Assembly: GCA_026712905.1 (NCBI GenBank)
Contig: JAPOPM010000073.1
Span: 1-64,000, forward strand
DNA length: 64,000 bases
Source: Deltaproteobacteria bacterium
GTDB taxonomy: Bacteria; Desulfobacterota; Binatia; UBA9968; JAJDTQ01
Reading direction: 5' to 3'
Position 1 is the first letter of the stretch. Every line of letters begins with the position of its first letter. Shown here piece after piece: positions 26,423 to 34,594 of this stretch. The position numbers and the translations under genes were made by a program. The notes beneath the pieces are model-generated. The model saw nothing but the letters and a program-made list of their open reading frames with translations, did no database searches and had not been told where the DNA came from.

Positions 26423-27685
26423 ATGTCCACGACAACCCACGAGGTGATGCGAACCGCGGACGGCACCCCGCTGAAGATCAGCCTTCAGAAGGCCTTGGTA
26501 CGCAACAGGCTGCGAGCGCTGTTGCTGGTCCTGCCCTTGCTGGGCTTCGTGCTGGTCTTCTTCCTGTTTCCCATCGGCCACATGCTGTTTCGCAGCGTCG
26601 ACAACCGGATCGTCGTATCCGTGTTGCCGCGCACGGTTGCGTCCATCCAGGACTGGGACCCCGATCGTGAGAGGTTGCCCGACGAGGCGGTCTTCGAAGC
26701 CCTGGTGCGCGATATTCACACCGCCTTCAAGGACAGGGCGCTGGGCCGTGTCGGCCGCCGGCTGAACTACGAGAAGTCCGGCATGTCGAGCCTGTTCAGG
26801 AAGTCCGGCAGGGGGGCGGCGCGCATCACCGGGGCTCCCTACCGGGATCAGGTGATAGCCATGGACAAACGCTGGGGAGACCCAAGCACCTGGCGCCTGA
26901 TCCATCGGGAGTCGGGGGCGTTGACAAACGCTTACTTCCTCGCCGCCGCCGACTTGAAAACGAGTGAGCGCGGCGCCATCGTCAGGCAGCCGGAGCCGCG
27001 CCGCATTTACTTTACGCTGTTCTACCGCACTCTGTGGATGAGCGGTTTGATTACCGTGCTGTGCCTGCTGCTGGGCTATCCCGTCTCCTATCTGCTGGCC
27101 ACGTTGCCGCTGCGCATCAGCAATCTGCTGATGATCCTCGTCCTGTTGCCGTTCTGGACATCCCTGCTCGTGCGCACCACGGCCTGGATCGCGCTCCTGC
27201 AGACCGAAGGGGTGCTGAACGACCTGATGGTTTTCGTCGGGCTCATATCCGAGGACGGCCGGCTGCAGATGATCCACAACAAGTTCGGCACGGTGGTGGC
27301 GATGGTTCACATCCTGTTGCCGTTCATGATCCTGCCGCTGTACTCCGTGATGAAAACGATTCCTCCGTCCTTGATGCGCGCCGCCCGCTCACTCGGCGCG
27401 ACACCCTTCACCGCGTTCGTAAGGGTATACATGCCCAATACGGTCGCGGGCATCGGGGCTGGTTGCATCATGGTGTTCATACTTTCCATCGGCTACTACA
27501 TCACGCCGGCGCTGGTCGGAGGCCGCACCGGCACCTTCATCTCCAATTTCATCGCCTTGCATGTCGGTGAAACGCTGAACTGGGGCCTCGCGGCCGCGCT
27601 CGGAGCCCTGTTGCTCGGTCTGGTCTTGGCACTCTACCTGATCTACGACCGGATCGTCGGCGTCGACAACATGAAGCTGGGTTGA
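26423..27685 (+). CDS. ABC transporter permease, PotB type, with a large loop after TM1
   Basis: This 420-residue permease has one N-terminal membrane segment (LLLVLPLLGFVLVFFLF). A soluble stretch of about 130 residues follows, then the usual set of membrane helices starting near WMSGLITVLCLLLGYPVSY. The cytoplasmic EAA-like loop is RAARSLGATPFTAFVRVYMP. The start at 26423 is chosen because the upstream 17 codons are Pro-rich and unlike the family. The extended loop occurs in a subset of Pot-type permeases; its role is unknown. Confidence 0.87.
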   Translation: MSTTTHEVMRTADGTPLKISLQKALVRNRLRALLLVLPLLGFVLVFFLFPIGHMLFRSVDNRIVVSVLPRTVASIQDWDPDRERLPDEAVFEALVRDIHTAFKDRALGRVGRRLNYEKSGMSSLFRKSGRGAARITGAPYRDQVIAMDKRWGDPSTWRLIHRESGALTNAYFLAAADLKTSERGAIVRQPEPRRIYFTLFYRTLWMSGLITVLCLLLGYPVSYLLATLPLRISNLLMILVLLPFWTSLLVRTTAWIALLQTEGVLNDLMVFVGLISEDGRLQMIHNKFGTVVAMVHILLPFMILPLYSVMKTIPPSLMRAARSLGATPFTAFVRVYMPNTVAGIGAGCIMVFILSIGYYITPALVGGRTGTFISNFIALHVGETLNWGLAAALGALLLGLVLALYLIYDRIVGVDNMKLG

Positions 27686-27693
27686 GTCTTTCC

Positions 27694-28545
27694 ATGCCCC
27701 TGCCGATATATGCATCGCCGCTGGAACGGGTATGGCACTACACGTACCGAGGGATCTGTGCCGTCATCTTCGTGTTTCTGATCGGCCCCATCTTCGTGAT
27801 CATCCCGTTGAGCTTCAACGAACTGCCCTATTTCACGTTCACCCCGGAGATGCTGTCCCTGGATCCCGCCGGCTACAGCACCAAGTGGTATTACGAGTTC
27901 TTCACCGAGGCTTCCTGGCAGGACGCGGTGCGCAACAGCCTTGTCATCGCCGTCTTCGCAACGCTGATCTCGACGGTTCTCGGAACACTGGCGGCCCTGG
28001 GCCTGAGCCGCTCCGAGATGCCGTTCAAGACGGCCTTCATGGCGCTCTTGATATCCCCGATGATCGTGCCGTTGATCATCTCCGCCACGGGCATGTACTT
28101 TTTCTATGCGCTCATCGGCATCTCGTCGACGCACCTGGGCGTCATACTCGCCCACGCGGCGCTGGGCACGCCGTTCGTGTTGATCACGGTGACCGCCACA
28201 CTAGCCGGTTTCGATCAGTCCCTGCCCCAGGTCGCGGCCACGCTCGGAGCGAACCCTGTCCAGACGTTCTTCAAGGTGACGATGCCGCTGATCCTCCCCG
28301 GCGTGGTGTCCGGCGCCCTGTTCGCCTTCATCACGTCGTTCGACGAAGTCGTGGTGGTGCTGTTCGTCGGTTCCGTGGAACAGCGCACCATCCCGTGGAA
28401 GATGTTCTCGGGCATCCGGGAAGAGATCCGCCCGACCATCCTCGCGGTAGCCACTCTCCTGGTCTGTGTCTCGATCCTGCTCCTGACGACGCTCGAGTTG
28501 TTACGCCGGCGCAGCGAGCGGCTGCGCGGCATCAGGCCGAGTTGA
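27694..28545 (+). CDS. ABC transporter permease, PotC type
   Basis: The second permease has 283 residues and about six membrane helices (for example ICAVIFVFLIGPIFVIIPL and ALLISPMIVPLIISATGMYF). The EAA loop is QVAATLGANPVQTFFKVTMP. I chose the ATG at 27694; an in-frame TTG at 27682 overlaps the previous stop. It completes the ATPase-SBP-permease-permease operon. A repeat follows directly. Confidence 0.87.
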   Translation: MPLPIYASPLERVWHYTYRGICAVIFVFLIGPIFVIIPLSFNELPYFTFTPEMLSLDPAGYSTKWYYEFFTEASWQDAVRNSLVIAVFATLISTVLGTLAALGLSRSEMPFKTAFMALLISPMIVPLIISATGMYFFYALIGISSTHLGVILAHAALGTPFVLITVTATLAGFDQSLPQVAATLGANPVQTFFKVTMPLILPGVVSGALFAFITSFDEVVVVLFVGSVEQRTIPWKMFSGIREEIRPTILAVATLLVCVSILLLTTLELLRRRSERLRGIRPS

Positions 28546-28564
28546 GACCGAACTCGTCGGTCCC

Positions 28565-28702
28565 GCGGAACAGGCTGTCAAGGCTCCACTTGGAAGGAAT
28601 TTGGCACCGACGCCCCGAAGCGTCTCCCGCGGAACAGGCTGTGTCAAAACTGATGAGGCAGAGCCCCCCGATTCGTCATTCCCGCGGAAGCGGGAATCCA
28701 GG
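28565..28702. repeat. Interspersed palindromic repeat, single arm plus leader module
   Basis: The leader CCCGCGGAACAGGCTGT occurs twice (28563-28580 and 28627-28644). The second copy is followed by GTCAAAACTGATGAGGCAGAG and then by the arm TTCGTCATTCCCGCGGAAG to about 28702. The same leader-plus-arm order lies inside the serine hydrolase gene at 10318-10398. The opposite arm is missing here. The rest of 28546-28723 shows nothing else. Confidence 0.8.
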
Positions 28703-28723
28703 GGCGGGGAGGGGCCGGAGTCG

Positions 28724-29239
28724 TTACAACTTGGCGAGGCGTTCCCGGCGCACCCGCTCGGCTTTCGAGAGCCGCCACGGGTTGCCTTTCTTGCGCCCGT
28801 CGCGTCCCCGCGGAAGCGGCTCCAAGTCGTCGTCCTCCTCGTCGGAACAAGGCGCGTCCGGGTTCACCCTCATCTTCGCGAGGAACTCGCCCACGTAGAC
28901 GGCCACGGCGCCGCTGCTCTCCACGCCGCGGCGCAGGTCGCGGTCGGAGGTCACCACGATGCAGGTTTCCCCGATCTCGTGCGCCATGCGCTCGATGACC
29001 GCGTCGGCCTTCTCGCCGTAGCGCGAGAACACCACCGTCACGTCACCCACCTGCTGGCGCGTCTCCTCGTCCCGGCCGTTGCGCCAACCGTCGAAGACGG
29101 TGGTCAGGGAGTGGCCCGTGCGCGTCTGGTACGCGGCGACCTCCTTGACGAGCGCGTTGCGCTTCTGCTCCAGGTCGCCGCGAAGACCCTCTTCACTGCC
29201 GATGACGTTGTAGCCGTCTACGACGATATGGAACGGCAT
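28724..29239 (-). CDS. NYN-domain ribonuclease-like protein (YacP/Rae1 family)
   Basis: This 171-residue protein has a PIN-like NYN fold: the opening HIVVDGYNVIG provides the first Asp, FDGWRNG the second region, and CIVVTSDRDLRRGV the third acidic cluster. In Bacillus the YacP/Rae1 relative is a ribosome-associated endoribonuclease. The C-terminus is acidic and then very basic (EEDDDLEPLPRGRDG, ERVRRERLAKL), possibly for RNA binding. It is transcribed alone, divergent from dapL. Confidence 0.85.
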   Translation of the reverse strand: MPFHIVVDGYNVIGSEEGLRGDLEQKRNALVKEVAAYQTRTGHSLTTVFDGWRNGRDEETRQQVGDVTVVFSRYGEKADAVIERMAHEIGETCIVVTSDRDLRRGVESSGAVAVYVGEFLAKMRVNPDAPCSDEEDDDLEPLPRGRDGRKKGNPWRLSKAERVRRERLAKL

Positions 29240-29314
29240 GGGTGGGGCCTCCGTCAGGGGTTCTCGTGAGAAAATGAAAGTAGAGTGTCAAGATATAGCC
29301 GTTTCCACCGGTTG

Positions 29315-29335
29315 CCGCGAACACCGTGTTCGCGG
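29315..29335. promoter_or_regulatory. Perfect 10-bp inverted repeat, candidate operator
   Basis: CCGCGAACAC and GTGTTCGCGG are exact inverted arms around one C, in the 216-bp divergent region between the NYN gene and dapL. No T-tract follows, so it is more like a protein-binding site than a terminator. It resembles a Gram-positive LexA box but has five bases between CGAAC and GTTCG instead of four. Confidence 0.5.
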
Positions 29336-29455
29336 GATTTCGCTAGCGGGCGGGAAATGTTGTAAGCTGGCGGGTTCAAGTTGGCCTCGGATCCCGGTTT
29401 ACGGGGGGAACCGTCGTAGACCCGATCCATCAACCGAGAAAGCGAGTCGCCCGTA

Positions 29456-30619
29456 ATGTTCAGCAAGGCCAAACGCATCCAGGAGTTGCCACCGTACCTG
29501 TTCGCCGAGATCGACCGGAAGAAACGCGCCGCCCAGGCCAAGGGAGTCGACCTCATCGACCTGGGCATCGGGGACCCCGACCTGCCCACGCCCGGAAGGA
29601 TTATCCAACGCTTGTCGGAGACCGCGACCCAGCCGGCCAACCACCGGTACCCCAGCAGTTCGGGCATGATGGAGTTCCGCCAGGCGGTGGCGGACTGGTA
29701 CGCGCGGCGCTTCGGGGTCACCCTGGACCCCGCCACCGAGGTGGTCTCCCTCATCGGCTCCAAGGAAGGCGTGGCCAACATGGCGGTGGCCTACGTGGAC
29801 CCGGGCGACGTGGTGCTCGTGCCCACACCCGCCTATCCGGTTTACGAGATCGGCACCAAGTTCAACGGAGGTTCGGTCCACTTCCTGCCGTTGCACCGGG
29901 AGAACGGCTTTCTGCCGGACCTTTCGAGCATACCGTCCGACGTGCTCAAGCGCGCGAAGATGCTGTGGATCAACTATCCCAACAATCCCACCGGTGCGGT
30001 GGCGGATGAGAGCTTTTTCAAGGAAGCGGTGGAGTTCGCCCACAAGCACAACATCGTTTTGTGCCATGACGCGGCGTACACGGAGATGGGCTTCGACGGG
30101 TATCGCGCGCCGAGCATTCTGCAGGTGGATGGCGCCAAGGACGTGGCCATCGAGTTCCACTCCTTGTCCAAGACCTTCAACATGACCGGCTGGCGTATCG
30201 CCATGGCGGTAGGCTGCGCGGAACTCGTGGGAACCCTGGGCCAGGTGAAATCCAACGTGGACTCGGGGGTCTTCCAGCCGGTCCAGGAAGCGGCCATCGT
30301 CGCCCTGGAGCACGCGGAGGAGTTCCTTGAGCCGATCCGCGAAGTGTACCAGGAGCGGCGGGACACGGTGGTGGACGGCCTGCACCGCGCCGGCTTCGAG
30401 CTTCCTCCGCCCCGGGCGACCTTCTACGTGTGGCTGCCCGTGCCCGGGGGATGGACTTCCACGGACTTCACCGCCCGGCTGCTCGACGAAGCAGGCATCG
30501 TGACGACACCCGGAAACGGATTCGGCGAGCCCGGCGAAGGCTTCATCCGGATGACCCTGTGCTCGCCGGCGGAACGCTTGAAGGAAGCCGTGGAGCGGCT
30601 CCAGCAACTCAGCCTTTAG
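29456..30619 (+). CDS. dapL: LL-diaminopimelate aminotransferase (DapL-type)
   Basis: This 387-residue class I/II PLP aminotransferase fits DapL, which converts tetrahydrodipicolinate to LL-DAP in one step for lysine and meso-DAP. The N-terminus LPPYLFAEIDRKKR and DLIDLGIGDPDLPTP are typical. The PLP lysine lies in SLSKTFNMTGWRIA. Substrate elements NYPNNPTGAVA and GFGEPGEGFIRMTL fit. Closely related aminotransferases acting on aspartate or alanine cannot be fully excluded. Confidence 0.85.
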   Translation: MFSKAKRIQELPPYLFAEIDRKKRAAQAKGVDLIDLGIGDPDLPTPGRIIQRLSETATQPANHRYPSSSGMMEFRQAVADWYARRFGVTLDPATEVVSLIGSKEGVANMAVAYVDPGDVVLVPTPAYPVYEIGTKFNGGSVHFLPLHRENGFLPDLSSIPSDVLKRAKMLWINYPNNPTGAVADESFFKEAVEFAHKHNIVLCHDAAYTEMGFDGYRAPSILQVDGAKDVAIEFHSLSKTFNMTGWRIAMAVGCAELVGTLGQVKSNVDSGVFQPVQEAAIVALEHAEEFLEPIREVYQERRDTVVDGLHRAGFELPPPRATFYVWLPVPGGWTSTDFTARLLDEAGIVTTPGNGFGEPGEGFIRMTLCSPAERLKEAVERLQQLSL

Positions 30620-30656
30620 GTCGCGTGCGAATGGACCGGACAGGACGCCGACGTCC

Positions 30657-31196
30657 ATGACGAAGCGCGCCTACATCGGGGTGGGTTCGAACCAAGGAGA
30701 CAAGGAGCGGAACTGCCGCCGCGCCGTCGGCGAGATCGGGGAGTTCCCGGAAACTTGGGTGCGCGAAGTCTCGTCCTGGTTCGCCACCGAGCCGTGGGGC
30801 GCGGCGAGCACCGAATGGTACGTCAACGGCGTCGCGGCCGTGGACACGGGCCTGGAGCCGCACATCCTGCTGCAACATTGCCAGACCGTCGAGAGGAAGA
30901 TGGGCCGCCCGGCCGCGCGCCCGCACTGGGCGGACCGGGTCATCGATCTGGACATCCTGTTCTATGATGATACGGTGTTGGAAGGACCCGACTTGATCAT
31001 TCCGCACCCCGAGTTGCACCGGCGCCGGTTCGTGCTGTCTCCGCTGTGCGAGATCGCACCGGAACTGAAGCACGCGCGTCTGGGAGTCAGCATCCGGGAG
31101 CTGTTGGCCCAGGTGGAAGATGACAACCGCGTGCGCCCGATCGCCGGTCCCGACGCACAGGAGACGCCGCGAGTCCCAACGGTGCCGATGAGATGA
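30657..31196 (+). CDS. folK: 2-amino-4-hydroxy-6-hydroxymethyldihydropteridine diphosphokinase
   Basis: FolK (HPPK) transfers pyrophosphate from ATP to the pterin in folate synthesis. The 179-residue protein starts with IGVGSNQGDKERN and has the substrate/Mg motif ADRVIDLDILFYDD. HPELHRRRFVLSPLCEIAPEL matches the C-terminal signature. It follows dapL by about 37 bp and overlaps the next small gene by four bases (ATGA). Confidence 0.95.
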   Translation: MTKRAYIGVGSNQGDKERNCRRAVGEIGEFPETWVREVSSWFATEPWGAASTEWYVNGVAAVDTGLEPHILLQHCQTVERKMGRPAARPHWADRVIDLDILFYDDTVLEGPDLIIPHPELHRRRFVLSPLCEIAPELKHARLGVSIRELLAQVEDDNRVRPIAGPDAQETPRVPTVPMR

Positions 31197-31420
31197 TCCT
31201 AAAATTTCTCATACTGGGCCTGCTCGTCTACCTCTTCGTGGTGCTGCTCTACTCGAGCCTCAAACGCAAGGGGGGCAACACCGACCCGTCCCAGGGCGAA
31301 TCCATGGTCCTGGACCCCCACTGCAAGAGCTACGTCCCCAAGAACGAAGCCTACCGCTCCGGCGAGAACTACTTCTGCAGCGAAGAGTGCGCCCGAGCGT
31401 ACGCGGCGCAGCAGGTTTAG
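31193..31420 (+). CDS. Small membrane-anchored zinc-finger-like protein (PP0621 type)
   Basis: This 75-residue protein has one N-terminal membrane helix (ILKFLILGLLVYLFVVLLY). A short soluble tail follows with MVLDPHCKSYVPKNEAY and FCSEECARAYAA. The Cys-x(n)-Cys-x3-Cys pattern resembles a YHS/TRASH-type metal-binding finger and the PP0621 family. Function is unknown. It is translationally coupled to folK. Confidence 0.8.
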   Translation: MILKFLILGLLVYLFVVLLYSSLKRKGGNTDPSQGESMVLDPHCKSYVPKNEAYRSGENYFCSEECARAYAAQQV

Positions 31421-31430
31421 GTTTACATAC

Positions 31431-31459
31431 TTTACAAACTGGACATCTTGCCTTATCCT
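31431..31459 (+). promoter_or_regulatory. Promoter of the RES/Xre toxin-antitoxin operon
   Basis: TTTACA (31431-31436) and TATCCT (31454-31459) are 17 bp apart, giving a leader of about 30 nt with an AGGAGGAGG ribosome binding site. A second TTTACA just upstream (31422-31427) forms a direct repeat that could take part in autoregulation. Confidence 0.55.
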
Positions 31460-31494
31460 GGTCCGTGTTCTGTCATGAACAGGAGGAGGGTAAG

Positions 31495-32055
31495 ATGGCT
31501 GGGTCCATCGGATCGATGAAACAGGCGATGGGGTTGCTCGCGGAGGGTTTGCCGGGCTTGTCGAGCAGCGCCAGGCATTTTGTCCGCGATCACCCGCGTG
31601 AGGCGCATCTTGCAGTCGCAGTCGCCCTGGAAACGGCCGCTGCGCAATGCGAGGTCGAAGAACGAGACGCTGTCGTTGACATACCGGAAAGGCTGCGCCC
31701 GTTCGTCGTTCGTCGAGGCGGAGAGGACATTCTGGGCGTTTCGGAGGCGGCGGCGCGGCTCAAGGTTTCCCGGACCACCATCTACGACTGGGTGGAAAGG
31801 AGAATTCTCCTCGCCTGGAGGTCGACGAAGCGAGGATTGAACATTCCCGCGGCACAGATCCTCGGTCCCGGACGGGTGGTCGCCGGCTTGGCGGATGTCG
31901 CCGCTGCTGTCGGAGACCCGGAACTGGCCTGGGCGTTCCTCACCCAGGAATGGCCGTTCGAAGACACCGCCGCCCTACCCCTTGAGTTGCTGAAAGCAGG
32001 ACACATCGAAGATGTCCTCGGCGCGGCACCCGGCTTCGGTTCCTCCTTCACGTGA
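31495..32055 (+). CDS. Antitoxin of a RES/Xre-type toxin-antitoxin pair (DUF2384-like)
   Basis: This 186-residue protein has an HTH in its middle (ILGVSEAAARLKVSRTTIYDW). Its C-terminus resembles the MbcA/ParS/Xre toxin-binding (DUF2384) region (WAFLTQEWPFEDTAA). Such antitoxins neutralise RES-domain toxins and repress their own promoter. The start at 31495 is set by a strong AGGAGGAGG. The stop overlaps the RES start by four bases (GTGA), so the two are coupled. Confidence 0.85.
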   Translation: MAGSIGSMKQAMGLLAEGLPGLSSSARHFVRDHPREAHLAVAVALETAAAQCEVEERDAVVDIPERLRPFVVRRGGEDILGVSEAAARLKVSRTTIYDWVERRILLAWRSTKRGLNIPAAQILGPGRVVAGLADVAAAVGDPELAWAFLTQEWPFEDTAALPLELLKAGHIEDVLGAAPGFGSSFT

Positions 32056-32645
32056 GCGTGCCCAGTTATCCTCGGCACAGGATTCGGCCTGTGCTCCTCA
32101 AGGCGGCGTTTCCCGAAAACTACCGGATCGTACCAAGCCGCTATCAGGCATCTCCGCTTGGAACCGGCCGCGGCGATTCGCGGTTCTGTACTCTCACCGC
32201 GGGGTACACGGTCCTATATTCCTCTCCGGACTTCGCAACCGTCTTCATCGAAACCGTGGTGAGAGACCGGTTCACGCGGCGGCGCAGCCGCGAGGTCGGT
32301 CTGAAGGAGATCACGGAACGCGTTTGGGTGCGTATCTCCCCGAGGTCTGGAGGGTTGCTGACGTTGCTCGATCTGCGCGGCGACGGATGCGCCCGGATCG
32401 GCGCTCCGACCGATGTCGTTCGTGCCAGGAATCATGCGGCGGGACGCGCGTTCGCGGAAACGATCTACGCCGAACACGCCGAGATCGACGGCCTGCTCTA
32501 TCCCTCTCGTTTGACCGGGAAGGATGTTTACGGAGTGTTCGACCGCGGGATAGAGAAGTTACAATCGACTGAAAAGGGAACGTTGGTGGATCATCCGCAA
32601 TTGCCGGACCTCTTGGCTCGGCACGGAATCAGTCTCGTGGCGTAA
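32052..32645 (+). CDS. RES-domain toxin
   Basis: This 197-residue RES protein keeps the conserved blocks YRIVPSRYQ, GRGDSRFC, YSSPDFATVFIETVVRDRF and DVYGVFDRG. RES toxins (MbcT, Res) degrade NAD+. The R-E-S arrangement is visible as R in IVPSR, E in FIETVV and S in LLYPSR. The GTG start lies inside the end of the antitoxin gene. A MITE follows about 105 bp downstream. Confidence 0.88.
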   Translation: MSVPSYPRHRIRPVLLKAAFPENYRIVPSRYQASPLGTGRGDSRFCTLTAGYTVLYSSPDFATVFIETVVRDRFTRRRSREVGLKEITERVWVRISPRSGGLLTLLDLRGDGCARIGAPTDVVRARNHAAGRAFAETIYAEHAEIDGLLYPSRLTGKDVYGVFDRGIEKLQSTEKGTLVDHPQLPDLLARHGISLVA

Positions 32646-32750
32646 ACGCCTCCGAGGGCTGGCATCCTTCCCTTGATTGGCCTCTCAACCGCAGAAGCCT
32701 ATTGGATGCGGACCTGATGAGCAGGATTATCGAGCACAGCCAAACCACAA

Positions 32751-32915
32751 CTAGTGTGGTGTCTGGTTAATTCGCGTCATAATATGCGGAAGATTTTTTG
32801 TCGTGGGCAAGGCGCGATGACGAGGAGTGGCGGGCACCACGCGAGGAAGAGCAACGCAGCCGACGGCGAAAAAGACCCGCAGATTATGATGCGAATTGGC
32901 CAGACACCACACTAG
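32751..32915. mobile_element. CTAG-ended MITE (165 bp, complete copy C)
   Basis: The element has 39-bp terminal inverted repeats starting CTAGTGTGGTGTCTGG at both ends, with only a handful of mismatches. Inside is the core shared with the repeats at 505-590, 51890-52000 and 63733-63843. No ORF is large enough for a transposase, so it is a miniature element. CTAG could be a 4-bp target duplication, as for some IS5-family elements. The enclosing gene-free stretch 32646-33128 contains this MITE and the palindromic repeat at 32966-33080. Confidence 0.85.
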
Positions 32916-32965
32916 CCTCAATGTTGCAATAATAGTTCTGTGGAGAGCGATCCGAAGCCATCCCT

Positions 32966-33080
32966 TACGAATCGTCATTCCCGCGAAAGCGGGAATCCAG
33001 GGGTGGAGCGGGGTCAACTGGCCAGTGTCTCTGCCCACGCCCCGCCTGGATTCCCGCTTTCGCGGGAATGACGATTCGTA
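32966..33080. repeat. Paired palindromic repeat
   Basis: Arms 32966-33001 and 33045-33080 are perfect 36-bp inverted copies (core TCATTCCCGCGAAAGCGGGA) around a 43-bp spacer. It belongs to the same family as 10364-10475 and 53755-53862. It lies 48 bp from the stop of the HEPN gene. Confidence 0.9.
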
Positions 33081-33128
33081 GGGAGTGTGCTTCGGACCGC
33101 TCTTCACAGACTTTCTGCAACATTGGGA

Positions 33129-33875
33129 CTAAGTCACCGCATTCTTGGTGGCTCCCGAGAAGCCACATCTGCCGATGTACTCCGGAAATTCGTTGACGAA
33201 GGCTTCGTGGCAGCGATTGACCAGGAACTCTATGTCCTCAATAGCTTTTTTGACTCCTGCCACACTAGTTTGCTGAAGGGCAGCTTTCGGCCGGTCGCAA
33301 TTATGAATACAATCGTGACGACGCTGGAAAATGTTGGACATTCGTTCTCCGAACTTCCTTACGGCTGCACGGCACGCGGCAGGCTTATCGTTCCCACGCC
33401 GATAAGTCGTCTTCGAGAATCCCCACAAGCGTTGCCGAGAGTCCTTGTGCAGGATCCAAGGCTCTATTGTGGTTGGGTTCATTAGTTTCCTCTGTTCGTC
33501 GAAGAAGTGGTTGAACAGCTCTTTTATCCGGTCGATTGAAAGGACGTTTTCTCGTTCCATCAGGCCTCTGGCAGCCATTCTCCAACGCCAACCGCTAGAC
33601 TCACGGATGACTGCAGTGACCGGGACTTGCAAGCTTCCTAGGCGGTGAGGAAGCTCGATGTTTGGCTCGGAGTCTTTAGCTCGTAGGGTTCTGGCAACGA
33701 GATCAGCATACGCGTCACAGAAATAGGCGTCGCTTGCTCCGACGGCTATCATCCACGCCGACCGAAGAACATCATCCTTCAACAGCCCCTGCTCAAGGTC
33801 GCTGGCGTGACTCGTAAGTAGCCGTGCTCTCTGTTTATCTTCATCAAAGTGTTTTCTCGCAGTGACCAGTATCAT
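33129..33875 (-). CDS. HEPN-domain-like protein, possible ribonuclease
   Basis: This 248-residue, mostly helical protein has the sequence RRHDCIHNCDRP at about residue 200. That fits the HEPN catalytic motif R-x4-H. HEPN proteins often act as RNases in toxin, abortive-infection or RNA-processing systems. The start at 33875 is preferred because AGGCACAGAA with a GGAGG core precedes it; the longer ORF adds nine residues. No nucleotidyltransferase (MNT) or other antitoxin partner lies next to it, and trpG lies on the upstream side. The target is unknown. Confidence 0.65.
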   Translation of the reverse strand: MILVTARKHFDEDKQRARLLTSHASDLEQGLLKDDVLRSAWMIAVGASDAYFCDAYADLVARTLRAKDSEPNIELPHRLGSLQVPVTAVIRESSGWRWRMAARGLMERENVLSIDRIKELFNHFFDEQRKLMNPTTIEPWILHKDSRQRLWGFSKTTYRRGNDKPAACRAAVRKFGERMSNIFQRRHDCIHNCDRPKAALQQTSVAGVKKAIEDIEFLVNRCHEAFVNEFPEYIGRCGFSGATKNAVT

Positions 33876-34013
33876 TTCTGTGCCTCCATGTTCGACAGAC
33901 ATCCTGGAACAGTCCGCTGGTTTGGTGGTCGCTCGATGTTGACAGCGGAGGTCGGAGTGACTGGCCGGATCGCGATGGTTGCTCGTGTCTGTTCCCGAGG
34001 CCCGTGGGAAGGG

Positions 34014-34583
<570 letters not shown>

Positions 34584-34594
34584 GTGGCCGTCTG

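Noticed and set aside
29315-29335. LexA (SOS) box
   Set aside because: CGAAC and GTTCG are separated by five bases, not four, and the downstream gene is biosynthetic.
32966-33080. CRISPR-like array at the palindromic repeats
   Set aside because: Only two arms in inverted orientation with unrelated copies elsewhere; no regular spacers and no cas genes.
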